Source: Chitinophagales bacterium
GTDB lineage: Bacteria; Bacteroidota; Bacteroidia; Chitinophagales; Chitinophagaceae
Assembly (NCBI GenBank): GCA_015655015.1
Contig: JAATFV010000049.1
Span: 1-42,522, forward strand
Direction of reading: 5' to 3'
DNA: 42,522 bases
The notes beneath the pieces were generated by a model. It made no database searches. It saw only the letters and a program-made list of their open reading frames with translations, and was not told the DNA's origin. Position 1 is the first letter of the stretch. Each line of letters starts with the position of its first letter. The position numbers and the translations under genes are program-made. Below, piece after piece: positions 25,897 through 33,076 of the stretch.

Positions 25897-26910
25897 TTAC
25901 CTTCCCACAACTTGTCCTACATTCCACCCGTCCGGTAATTTTTCAGTGATCTCTATATTTCCGAATTCCTGTCCCTGTCGTGAACCTACTTTCTTAGCCC
26001 AGGCTGCCATCCGGGCAATACCTTCTTCAAGGCTGATATTGGTTGGCGCTCCAAAGACCCGATGGGCCTTTGCATGATCCGAATAAGCATGCTGCACTTC
26101 ATTGCGGGCATTGAGATGTTTGACATCCGGCTGTACCCCGAATTCCTTACTGACTACTTTGGTCAGTTCATTCACGGTATAGGGCTTATCGGCGCCGATA
26201 TTGAATACCTGGTTGTAGGCTTCAGGAACAGAAACCGATTTGGCAATGGGTATGGCTACATCATCGATATAGCTGAAGGCCCTGGTTTGTGTGCCGTCCC
26301 CGAAAACGGTCAACTGTTTACCCTGCATGATCTGGTTCATAAAGATCCCGATCACATTCCTGTATTTATCCCCGATATTCTGGTTCTCTCCGTACACATT
26401 ATGGGGACGGAATACTACATAATTTAATCCGAACATTTCATGGGCAGATCTCAGGTCGAGCTCAACTGCATATTTGGAGACACCATACGGATCTTCGGGG
26501 GTAGGAGTCATTTCCTCCATCATAGGCAGCTGCCCTTTCCCATAAACAGCAATGGAGGAGGTGAAAACAAAACATTTTACTTTATGTTTGACCGATTCGT
26601 TGATGAGATTGATGCTGCCGATCAGGTTCGTATTATAATTATAACGGCGGATAAAATGAGACAGTCCTTCCGCAGCATAGGCAGCGAGATGATATACATA
26701 GGTGAAATGATGCTCATTGAAGAGATCCGTGATCAATTCATGATCGGTAACACTCCCTTGTATGAACAGGGCGCCCGATGGAATATGGTCTTCAAAACCT
26801 CCGCTCAGGTCATCCAGGACCACCACCTCATAACCCGCTGCCAGGCAATGTTTTACCACATGAGAACCAATAAATCCTGCTCCGCCGGTCACTAATACTT
26901 TTGCCTTCAT
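25897..26910 (-). CDS. NAD-dependent sugar epimerase/dehydratase (extended SDR)
   Basis: A 337-residue extended SDR. NAD site VLVTGGAGFIGSHVVKHC at the N-terminus, YHLAAYAAEGLSHF, the serine TSSIAVYG and the catalytic YGVSK (Y-x-x-x-K) of UDP-glucose 4-epimerase-like enzymes, and FRPHNVYGENQN. It probably makes or interconverts a nucleotide sugar for this locus; which one is not clear. The ATG at 26910 was preferred to a TTG two codons upstream. It lies between small coiled-coil copy 1 and the GT4 pseudogene, its stop directly abutting the pseudogene, so it may have been inserted into the duplicated module. Confidence 0.87.
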   Translation of the reverse strand: MKAKVLVTGGAGFIGSHVVKHCLAAGYEVVVLDDLSGGFEDHIPSGALFIQGSVTDHELITDLFNEHHFTYVYHLAAYAAEGLSHFIRRYNYNTNLIGSINLINESVKHKVKCFVFTSSIAVYGKGQLPMMEEMTPTPEDPYGVSKYAVELDLRSAHEMFGLNYVVFRPHNVYGENQNIGDKYRNVIGIFMNQIMQGKQLTVFGDGTQTRAFSYIDDVAIPIAKSVSVPEAYNQVFNIGADKPYTVNELTKVVSKEFGVQPDVKHLNARNEVQHAYSDHAKAHRVFGAPTNISLEEGIARMAAWAKKVGSRQGQEFGNIEITEKLPDGWNVGQVVGR

Positions 26911-26976
26911 ATGCAATTATAATAAGTAATATTTAATAAGTGAAATTGATAGATTCCGTTCTGCGCAGGGAAGCTA

Positions 26977-27342
26977 CTAGGAAGTTTTCCGGAACAGCTT
27001 TTGCCAGATCGTTCCGGCAATGCTCCTTTTTACATAGGTCCGCTTGTACCAGTCAATATCTTTCTGGTAATTACTGATATCATTGAGTAACTTATTGATC
27101 AGCTGCCGGGTGCCCTCATTGGTCTGCCGGCATTCCTGTAATTGTTCCTCCAGCCTGGAAATTAAAAGATCTTTTCCCTCACTCTGCGTTTTCAGCCTGT
27201 CAATTTGCCCTTTCTGTTCCTCGATGATACTTTGTTTGAACGCAATTTCCTGGTTCAAATAGGCTCTGATCTCATCCAGCCGTTCATGGATGGATGCCAA
27301 TTCAAGGGCCTTGTTCCCGTTTTCTTCGATCACAGAATACAT
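26977..27342 (-). CDS. Small coiled-coil protein with WY-tail (copy 1)
   Basis: A 121-residue protein: charged coiled coil at about 12-75 (ISRLEEQLQECRQTNEGT), then NYQKDIDWYKRTYVKRS (91-107) and IAGTIWQKLFRK. It matches copy 2 at 25250-25609 and, in its tail, the end of the coiled-coil methyltransferase (LLWYRKTYEERSLLG). No catalytic motif, signal peptide or membrane helix is visible. The ATG at 27342 was chosen because an in-frame start 45 codons upstream would run into the GT4 gene and copy 2 starts at the same residue. It follows the intact GT4 stop by 52 bases. A scaffold or chain-length role for the glycan machinery is an inference. Confidence 0.75.
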   Translation of the reverse strand: MYSVIEENGNKALELASIHERLDEIRAYLNQEIAFKQSIIEEQKGQIDRLKTQSEGKDLLISRLEEQLQECRQTNEGTRQLINKLLNDISNYQKDIDWYKRTYVKRSIAGTIWQKLFRKTS

Positions 27343-27394
27343 TTCCGACAAATTTAGAGGGTTGTATATTAAAAAAGCATTAAAAGGCCTGCAA

Positions 27395-28540
27395 TTAACT
27401 CTTATAGAGGTCACGATAGGAGCTGGATGAGGAATGTACATCGAACTCCTGGACACAAAACTGCTGTGAATATTCACCCATCACCTGCAACATATCCCTG
27501 TTATTGTAGTATTGAAGGATCTTTAGAATAGCCTCCTCCTCATTATTGAAAAGATCTCCATTCAGTCCTTTATGCACGATATCCCGGTTACCTACACAAT
27601 CACTTAATAATACGGGTTTCTTTAATATCAACGCTTCCAATACTGCAAAAGGCAGCCCTTCAAAATTGGAGGTCGACAGATACATCTGGGAACCGGCAAT
27701 CAGGTCTTTGTTGTCTTTGGAAGAGAGCCATCCGGTAATATGGATATTTTTAGCAGTGAGCTGATCCCTGTCTTCTCCGTCCCCTACCCATAAAAATTCA
27801 AAATCGCTGAATTCTTCGAAATAAGTGGCTATGGTATTGAAGAGGGCGGGATTCTTTTGATCTACGATCCTCCCGCTGGTAGCGATCCGAAATTTAGCGG
27901 GTTTTACGGATGGGCTGATCCGGGGGAGTAACGGCAGCCTGTCTCCCATTACATAATGGCTATCTCTTCTGAAGGGATCCGCCTTGAATTGGTTTTGGTC
28001 GCCCAGGGCGACGCCATTATTGATATTGACGGCATCGATCCCCAGGGCCTGGTATGCCTCCCATTCCGATGGGGAGCAGCAGACCACCCTTCCTCCGAAT
28101 ACGGATCCCAGCCTTTCCAATTGTTTATAGAGGTAATTTTTCGCCTTGCTGCCTACCAGAAAAGGGGCTCCATTCGGTGTATAAACGACCGTATCGATCC
28201 TGGCCATTCTACAGGCCAGCCGGCCCAGAAAACCGCTCTTGGAAGAATGCAGGTGAACGGCATCGATGTGAATCTGCTTTTTCAGGCGTTTGAGAATGGT
28301 ATATAATTCCATGAACGCCACGGTATCCTTTCGGATGCTGATCTGCCGTTGCGCTGATTTCCAACGGATAAAACGGACATTTTCCTTAGGGAAATTCAGT
28401 TTTACTTCCGCTGACTTCATCACATACTCCCGTTCTCCATGAACGATGATATGGAGGTCATCATTCAGATTCTCCACCAGCGATCTCACAAAAGTGGCGA
28501 TGCCAGATGCAAAGGGTTCAACAACATGTACAATTTTCAT
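27395..28540 (-). CDS. Family 4 glycosyltransferase
   Basis: A 381-residue GT-B fold transferase. Seen: IVHVVEPFASGIATFVRSL at the start, VHLHSSKSGFLGRLACRMA, FRIATSGRIVDQKNPALF as the donor-domain start, and the E-x7-E motif in SNFEGLPFAVLEALILKKP. The N-terminal part with HSSKSGFLGR resembles GT4 enzymes that act early in O-unit assembly, adding a sugar onto the lipid-linked first sugar; acceptor and donor are not determined. A truncated copy of its 3' half lies at 25662-25885. Confidence 0.88.
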   Translation of the reverse strand: MKIVHVVEPFASGIATFVRSLVENLNDDLHIIVHGEREYVMKSAEVKLNFPKENVRFIRWKSAQRQISIRKDTVAFMELYTILKRLKKQIHIDAVHLHSSKSGFLGRLACRMARIDTVVYTPNGAPFLVGSKAKNYLYKQLERLGSVFGGRVVCCSPSEWEAYQALGIDAVNINNGVALGDQNQFKADPFRRDSHYVMGDRLPLLPRISPSVKPAKFRIATSGRIVDQKNPALFNTIATYFEEFSDFEFLWVGDGEDRDQLTAKNIHITGWLSSKDNKDLIAGSQMYLSTSNFEGLPFAVLEALILKKPVLLSDCVGNRDIVHKGLNGDLFNNEEEAILKILQYYNNRDMLQVMGEYSQQFCVQEFDVHSSSSSYRDLYKS

Positions 28541-28647
28541 AATTCAGATCGATAAGGTGCATAAAATACGATACCATCTTCTTACAGCAAGCATTATATG
28601 CAAAGTATTTTATATATATATTTATTCCTAAGAACAGGCTTCTGACT

Positions 28648-29490
28648 CTAATTAACGCTAATACGTTTAATTCCGTATGTTAGCTTTTTTATTTGCAGAA
28701 CCATTCCGTAAGGGATAACCATTAGAAACCAAAGTTTTATCATCCCCATAAGACTTAGCACCTTGTTTTTTCCATATCGTTTTACCACCCGGCCCCGGCT
28801 TTTCAGCTGCTCTTTACGGAAATATAAAGAAATGCCTTTTGGGTTGATCTCACATGTGACAAGATCTTCCGGTATAACCGCGGCCTTGCCATTGTTAAGG
28901 ATTTCATAAAAGAACCCATAATCTTCTGCATGGGGAAAATCTTCCGGGTATCTCTCTGCCAGCTGCGCGGCCGTAGCCCTCCACATAACAGTGGGATGAA
29001 TAAATATATTCCTGAAGTGCATGCCTCTTTTTATCTTTTCATGCTCCGTCGGGGTAATATACCGGTAAGAGGAGCCGGTAGAAAAATCTTTAAAGACACA
29101 CCAGCTGCCCACCAGGTCAATATCCGGATGCTGATCAAGAAAGCACACCTGTTGCCGGAACCTGCTTTCCGCACAGATATCTCCGCAATCCTGCCTGGCC
29201 ACGAACCTGAAATCATTATTTTCCTGGAGCCACTCCAGTCCCGCATTCATTGCCTTTGTAATTCCTTGATTTTCCGGGAGGCGGATGATCTTTACCGCCA
29301 AAGAAGCCGGCAGGCAGGCAGTCAGATCGGTATAATTTAAAACCTCTTTACTGCCATCATCCACAATCAGCAAGGCATATTTACCGGAGTCGTACTGTAC
29401 GCTGCTCATAGAGCGGATCAGCCCCGGAAGATTATTATAGTAGGGGATCAGCAAATAGAAATCAAACCTGGATTGCTTACGCTCTTCCAT
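28648..29490 (-). CDS. Family 2 glycosyltransferase
   Basis: A 280-residue GT2. Seen: FYLLIPYYNNLPGLIRSM, LIVDDGSKEV, LPENQGITKAMNAGLEW, and RQDCGDICAESRF where a DxD is usual (here D-C-G-D), followed by HAEDYGFFYEIL. It is the first gene of the long minus-strand cluster and is divergent from the initiating transferase. Two exact TAnnTTTG boxes lie upstream (TATCTTTG 29562-29555 and TACCTTTG 29514-29507 on the minus strand). The C-terminal hydrophobic segment (about 245-262) may anchor it. Confidence 0.85.
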   Translation of the reverse strand: MEERKQSRFDFYLLIPYYNNLPGLIRSMSSVQYDSGKYALLIVDDGSKEVLNYTDLTACLPASLAVKIIRLPENQGITKAMNAGLEWLQENNDFRFVARQDCGDICAESRFRQQVCFLDQHPDIDLVGSWCVFKDFSTGSSYRYITPTEHEKIKRGMHFRNIFIHPTVMWRATAAQLAERYPEDFPHAEDYGFFYEILNNGKAAVIPEDLVTCEINPKGISLYFRKEQLKSRGRVVKRYGKNKVLSLMGMIKLWFLMVIPYGMVLQIKKLTYGIKRISVN

Positions 29491-29530
29491 AGGAAGCGAT
29501 AATTTACAAAGGTAAAGTTAATGGGCGTGT

Positions 29531-29552
29531 CGGCTGTACAGCCGGCATGCCG
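29531..29552. repeat. Two overlapping GC-rich palindromes
   Basis: CGGCTGTACAGCCG (29531-29544) overlaps CGGCATGCCG (29543-29552). Both are perfect. They lie between the two candidate minus-strand promoter boxes, so they could be an operator or a hairpin in the leader of the glycan operon. Confidence 0.65.
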
Positions 29553-29717
29553 TGCAAAGATAGTATTATTCCCAGAGTGCAGAGAGCTCTGATTTATAAG
29601 GTTTTATTAAATATGTTGGGCGTGCAACGTTTTACGCCTGGAATCTGTCAACCGGGGGTAGATAGCTGTTTTACTCAGATAAGATCCCTATGGATAGCAT
29701 TCATGATACTCTTAATC

Positions 29718-29748
29718 AAATAACATACCACTTAGTGGTATGTTATTT
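29718..29748. promoter_or_regulatory. Perfect 31-base palindrome, candidate operator
   Basis: Arms AAATAACATACCACT and AGTGGTATGTTATTT are perfect reverse complements (15 bp each) around a single T at 29733. Symmetry, AT-rich flanks and place between divergent operons suggest a dimeric regulator binding site. There is no T run beyond the arms to make it a classical terminator in either direction. Confidence 0.65.
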
Positions 29749-29870
29749 GTAAATTTAATTTGTTTCCTTTGCAGAAACTATAAAAATTCTGCTTTATCCG
29801 GGACACTAGAGGGGCAGAAATTTCGTTATTCAAAGTCAGCTTTCAGGAGAAAACCAAATCCTCGTTCAGC

Positions 29871-30626
29871 ATGCGCAGTATAAGTATCGAAGCAGCCATT
29901 TATTATCAAAAGAATTGGGGGGATGGGCAGCAAATTGAAATTCGCCGCCATCTATACGCCAAAAGAACATACTTTCTCGTCAAACGTTGTATGGATCTTT
30001 CCGTTGCGCTGCTGATTTCCGGGCTGATCTTTCCCTGGCTTTTCCCAATCGTCCTATTATTGATCAGACTGGACTCCAAGGGTCCTGTCTTCTTCAAACA
30101 AAAAAGAGTAGGCTTCCTGGGGAAGATCTTCTGGTGTTATAAATTCCGTACCATGTACCTGAATGATGCCGCCGACACCAGCCAGGCTATTAAAGATGAT
30201 CCCCGGGTTACCAGAATTGGAAAATTCCTGCGTTATACCGGGCTGGATGAATTGCCCCAATTCATCAATGTACTCCTTGGAGATATGAGCATCGTCGGTC
30301 CCAGGCCGCATATGCTAAAGGATTCAGCCGAATTTTCAGAAGTCGTTGCTGATTATAATTTCCGCAACCTTGTACGCCCCGGTATAACGGGTATGTCACA
30401 GGTAAGGGGCTATCGCGGCCCGGCTGCCACTTTCGAAAGTATCTTCCGGCGTTATCAATGGGACGCCTATTATGTCTTGAATATTAGTTTATTTATTGAT
30501 ATGAAGATCATGTACGAAACCGTTTTGTTAATGCTCAAATCCGTGTTTCGGAAAGACAAACTATTCTCCGCCGATCAGTCTGTTATCGGCCATACAGGTA
30601 TATCCGGCGCAAAAAAGATTGCCTGA
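29871..30626 (+). CDS. Initiating phosphoglycosyl transferase (bacterial sugar transferase)
   Basis: A 251-residue monotopic sugar transferase of the PglC/WcaJ-core type (PF02397). An N-terminal extension of about 35 residues precedes the membrane re-entrant helix (KRCMDLSVALLISGLIFPWL), followed by GPVFFKQKRVGFLGKIFWCY, KFRTM, and the catalytic LDELPQFINVLLGDMSIVG with GPRPH. It transfers a sugar 1-phosphate to undecaprenyl phosphate, the first committed step of the glycan. It is divergent from the main cluster across a 380-base control region. The sugar is not readable from the motifs. Confidence 0.9.
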   Translation: MRSISIEAAIYYQKNWGDGQQIEIRRHLYAKRTYFLVKRCMDLSVALLISGLIFPWLFPIVLLLIRLDSKGPVFFKQKRVGFLGKIFWCYKFRTMYLNDAADTSQAIKDDPRVTRIGKFLRYTGLDELPQFINVLLGDMSIVGPRPHMLKDSAEFSEVVADYNFRNLVRPGITGMSQVRGYRGPAATFESIFRRYQWDAYYVLNISLFIDMKIMYETVLLMLKSVFRKDKLFSADQSVIGHTGISGAKKIA

Positions 30627-30728
30627 TCATTTTCTATGTTCATCCGGAATTATCCGGCGAAATCCCTGATCCGTAATTGCCCGGCACACTCCTTCAATTG
30701 TTCCCTGATATAAATTTTTATTGAATTG

Positions 30729-30760
30729 TTGATTAATCTGATGGTCGAGTTATACTTTTG
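30729..30760 (+). promoter_or_regulatory. Bacteroidota-type promoter before the GT2/methyltransferase pair
   Basis: TTG at 30729-30731, 21-base spacer, TACTTTTG at 30753-30760 (exact TAnnTTTG). It is about 112 bases upstream of the GT2 start at 30873 and would give the two-gene unit its own transcript. Confidence 0.55.
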
Positions 30761-30872
30761 GAAAGTACCGGATGAAGTCCATCTTGCGTTTCTTTACCTT
30801 TCCGGATGGAATTCCCATAAAAAGATACATTCAGGATCAAATAAATGATAAGAGTAAATAACCCCATAAATC

Positions 30873-31595
30873 ATGCAGGAAAATTGTTTGTCCATTATCA
30901 TACCAGTCTACAATGAAGAAAAAACCATACATCTTATCCTTAACAGAATCAAAAAAGTACAGATTATCGGAGGACTGACAATGGAATTGATCATTGTCAA
31001 TGATTGTTCAAAAGACCGGACAGCCGATGCGATTCGTACTTATATGCTGGAAAACCCCGATCTGTCCATACAGTTCTTCGAACATGATGTCAATAAGGGT
31101 AAGGGAGCGGCATTACATACCGGGATTCAAAAGGCCAGCGGCGAATGGATCATTATCCAGGATGCGGATCTCGAATATGATCCCCGGGAATACAATATTC
31201 TTTTAAAACCTGTTATAGAAGGAAATGCGGACATCGTATACGGGACCAGGTTCTTTGGAGGAAATCCTCACCGGATCCTCTTTTTCTGGCATTCCATCGG
31301 CAATAAGTTCCTGACTTTTTTATCAAATATGTTCACGGATCTTAATTTATCCGATATGGAGACTTGTTACAAGCTTTTTAGAGCAGATATCCTCAAAGGC
31401 CTTCCATTGCAGGAGAAACGGTTTGGATTTGAACCGGAAGTAACAGCCAGGATTGCCCGCATTCCAAATATCAGAATATATGAAGTTGGAATATCCTATT
31501 ATGGACGTACTCCGGCGGAAGGGAAAAAGATTGGATGGAAGGACGGTTTCCGGGCAATTTATTGCATTTTAAAATATAATATCTTTAAACGATGA
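30873..31595 (+). CDS. Family 2 glycosyltransferase, DPM1-like
   Basis: A 240-residue GT2 with SIIIPVYNEEKTIHLILNRI, LIIVNDCSKDRTADAI, HDVNKGKGAALHTGIQ and the DxD in IIIQDADLEYDP, all typical of dolichol/undecaprenyl-phosphate sugar synthases. It has no C-terminal membrane helices, unlike the GtrB-like gene at 16077-17012. It likely makes a polyprenyl-phosphate sugar or adds a sugar in the cytosol. It overlaps the following methyltransferase by 4 bases (ATGA). Confidence 0.87.
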   Translation: MQENCLSIIIPVYNEEKTIHLILNRIKKVQIIGGLTMELIIVNDCSKDRTADAIRTYMLENPDLSIQFFEHDVNKGKGAALHTGIQKASGEWIIIQDADLEYDPREYNILLKPVIEGNADIVYGTRFFGGNPHRILFFWHSIGNKFLTFLSNMFTDLNLSDMETCYKLFRADILKGLPLQEKRFGFEPEVTARIARIPNIRIYEVGISYYGRTPAEGKKIGWKDGFRAIYCILKYNIFKR

Positions 31596-32326
31596 AAATA
31601 GACCAATCAATGCCTGCAGATGAAGTAGGCTTTTCCACATTGATGAATATCAGTGATGCGGATAAACTGAATAATTGGATGTTCGAATCGATCTACCCTT
31701 TCGTAAAAGGAAATGTACTGGAGATCGGGAGCGGGATCGGAAATATTTCATCCATGTTCGTTAATCGGCAAATGCCCTTATCTCTTAGCGATTACAGCGA
31801 TGAATATTGTCAATTCCTCAAAAACAAATTCAACTCGGTCCCTTATATAAAGGATGTCTTCAAGATCGATCTGGTAGATAAGGATTTTGAATCCACGCAT
31901 GCTCATATATTGGGCACTTTTGATACCATATTTGCCCTGAATGTAGTAGAACATATTGATGATGACAGCCTCGCCGTAGAGAATTGTTATAAATTACTGG
32001 CTTCAGGCGGACACCTGATATTGCTGATGCCGGCTTACCAGGCTCTTTACAATAGATTTGACAAGGAGCTGGGACATTTTCGCAGGCATACCAGGAGTAC
32101 CATGAAACAGCTGCTCTCAAAACATTTTGAGGTGATTAAAACCTGGCATTTCAATCTGGCCGGAATTCTCGGATGGTTCCTTTTCGGATCCGTTCTTCGC
32201 AGGAAACTGATCACAAAAGGACAAATGAATACATACGAAATGCTGATCCCCTTATTCCGTTTTGCTGATTGGATAACTTTTCGCCGGATCGGGTTATCGG
32301 TCATTGGGGTAGGGCGGAAAAAGTGA
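31592..32326 (+). CDS. Class I SAM-dependent methyltransferase
   Basis: A 244-residue methyltransferase with motif I VLEIGSGIGNISSMF, the TIFALNVVEHIDDDSLA block, and LLASGGHLILLMPAYQALYNRFDKELG split by the usual Methyltransf_11 pattern. It is translationally coupled to the DPM1-like GT2 by an ATGA overlap, as is common for pairs that modify a lipid-linked sugar. A hydrophobic patch at about 189-200 (GILGWFLFGSVL) may touch the membrane. The methyl acceptor is unknown. Confidence 0.84.
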   Translation: MKIDQSMPADEVGFSTLMNISDADKLNNWMFESIYPFVKGNVLEIGSGIGNISSMFVNRQMPLSLSDYSDEYCQFLKNKFNSVPYIKDVFKIDLVDKDFESTHAHILGTFDTIFALNVVEHIDDDSLAVENCYKLLASGGHLILLMPAYQALYNRFDKELGHFRRHTRSTMKQLLSKHFEVIKTWHFNLAGILGWFLFGSVLRRKLITKGQMNTYEMLIPLFRFADWITFRRIGLSVIGVGRKK

Positions 32327-32379
32327 GAATTTTCCCTTATAAATAGTAACTTCAGTATTCAACAACAATATCTTCCGGA

Positions 32380-33006
32380 ATGGTCGTTAACAGACGTACA
32401 GCCCTCAGGCAGTTTTTGGTTATTTCCGCTGGCGCCGCCCTGCTGCCCTCCTGCCTGCAGGATCGATCGAAATCGACGATCCTGCTTAAAAATTTCCAGA
32501 TAGGAGCTCACGAAGAGGCATCCCTGGCCGAGCTGGCGGAAACCATCATCCCTGCCACGTCCACCCCGGGCGCAAAAGACATATCCGCCCATCTTTTTGC
32601 CCTGAAAATGCTGGACGACTGTTACAGCAAAGACGACCGGGAAAAATTCCTTAAAGGACTTCAACAGCTGGACGAGGCCGCTAAGACCGCCTCCGGACAA
32701 TCCTTCGTGAAATGCACTTCCGCACAAAGAGAGGCCCTTATCGGTGAGATAGAGGGCAGGATTGCTTCCGGCAAGGGAGCACCCTCCTCCGGTAATGGTA
32801 CAGCCTCCTCCGGTACTGGAGCTCATGCTGCTGGCGGCGGACCAGCCTCCTCCACCGGCGAGCTGAACTTTTGTTATTCCGTGATGAAACGACTGACGAT
32901 CCTGGCTTATTCGTCCTCCCAATTTTTCCTGACGAAGGTCCATGTATATGAGCTGGTGCCCGGAAGATATCATGGCTGTGTTCCGGTAAAGAGCGTTCCC
33001 GCATAG
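32380..33006 (+). CDS. Gluconate 2-dehydrogenase subunit 3 family protein, TAT lipoprotein
   Basis: A 208-residue protein with a twin-arginine signal (NRRTALRQFLVISAGAALLP) ending in a lipobox cysteine (C25), then EASLAELAETIIPATSTPGAKD, the hallmark of the subunit 3 family (PF13618). It is the small partner exported with a GMC flavoprotein. Residues about 129-160 are a low-complexity G/S/A insert (for example SSGNGTASSGTGAHAAGGG) not expected in the family. The GMC gene follows after 70 bases. No cytochrome subunit is present in the window. Confidence 0.85.
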   Translation: MVVNRRTALRQFLVISAGAALLPSCLQDRSKSTILLKNFQIGAHEEASLAELAETIIPATSTPGAKDISAHLFALKMLDDCYSKDDREKFLKGLQQLDEAAKTASGQSFVKCTSAQREALIGEIEGRIASGKGAPSSGNGTASSGTGAHAAGGGPASSTGELNFCYSVMKRLTILAYSSSQFFLTKVHVYELVPGRYHGCVPVKSVPA

Positions 33007-33076
33007 GATCAGTCGGAATATCATTCAGTCGAAATATGATCATGACTTAAAAACCGCATTTTAACAGTATACTATA

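Larger units (their letters stand above)
29491..29870. promoter_or_regulatory. Divergent intergenic control region
   Basis: A 380-base gap between the minus-strand cluster (from 29490) and the plus-strand initiating transferase (from 29871). It holds two overlapping GC-rich palindromes close to the minus-strand gene, two exact TAnnTTTG boxes on the minus strand (29562-29555, 29514-29507) without a clear upstream TTG, and a 31-base palindrome. AGGAG at 29845-29849 is the only Shine-Dalgarno-like site, 21 bases before the plus-strand ATG. No gene was seen. Confidence 0.55.

Noticed and set aside
32359..33024. A 221-codon minus-strand frame over the dehydrogenase small subunit
   Set aside because: Glycine/serine-rich translation arises from the low-complexity insert read backwards; the plus frame has a TAT signal, lipobox and family motif.
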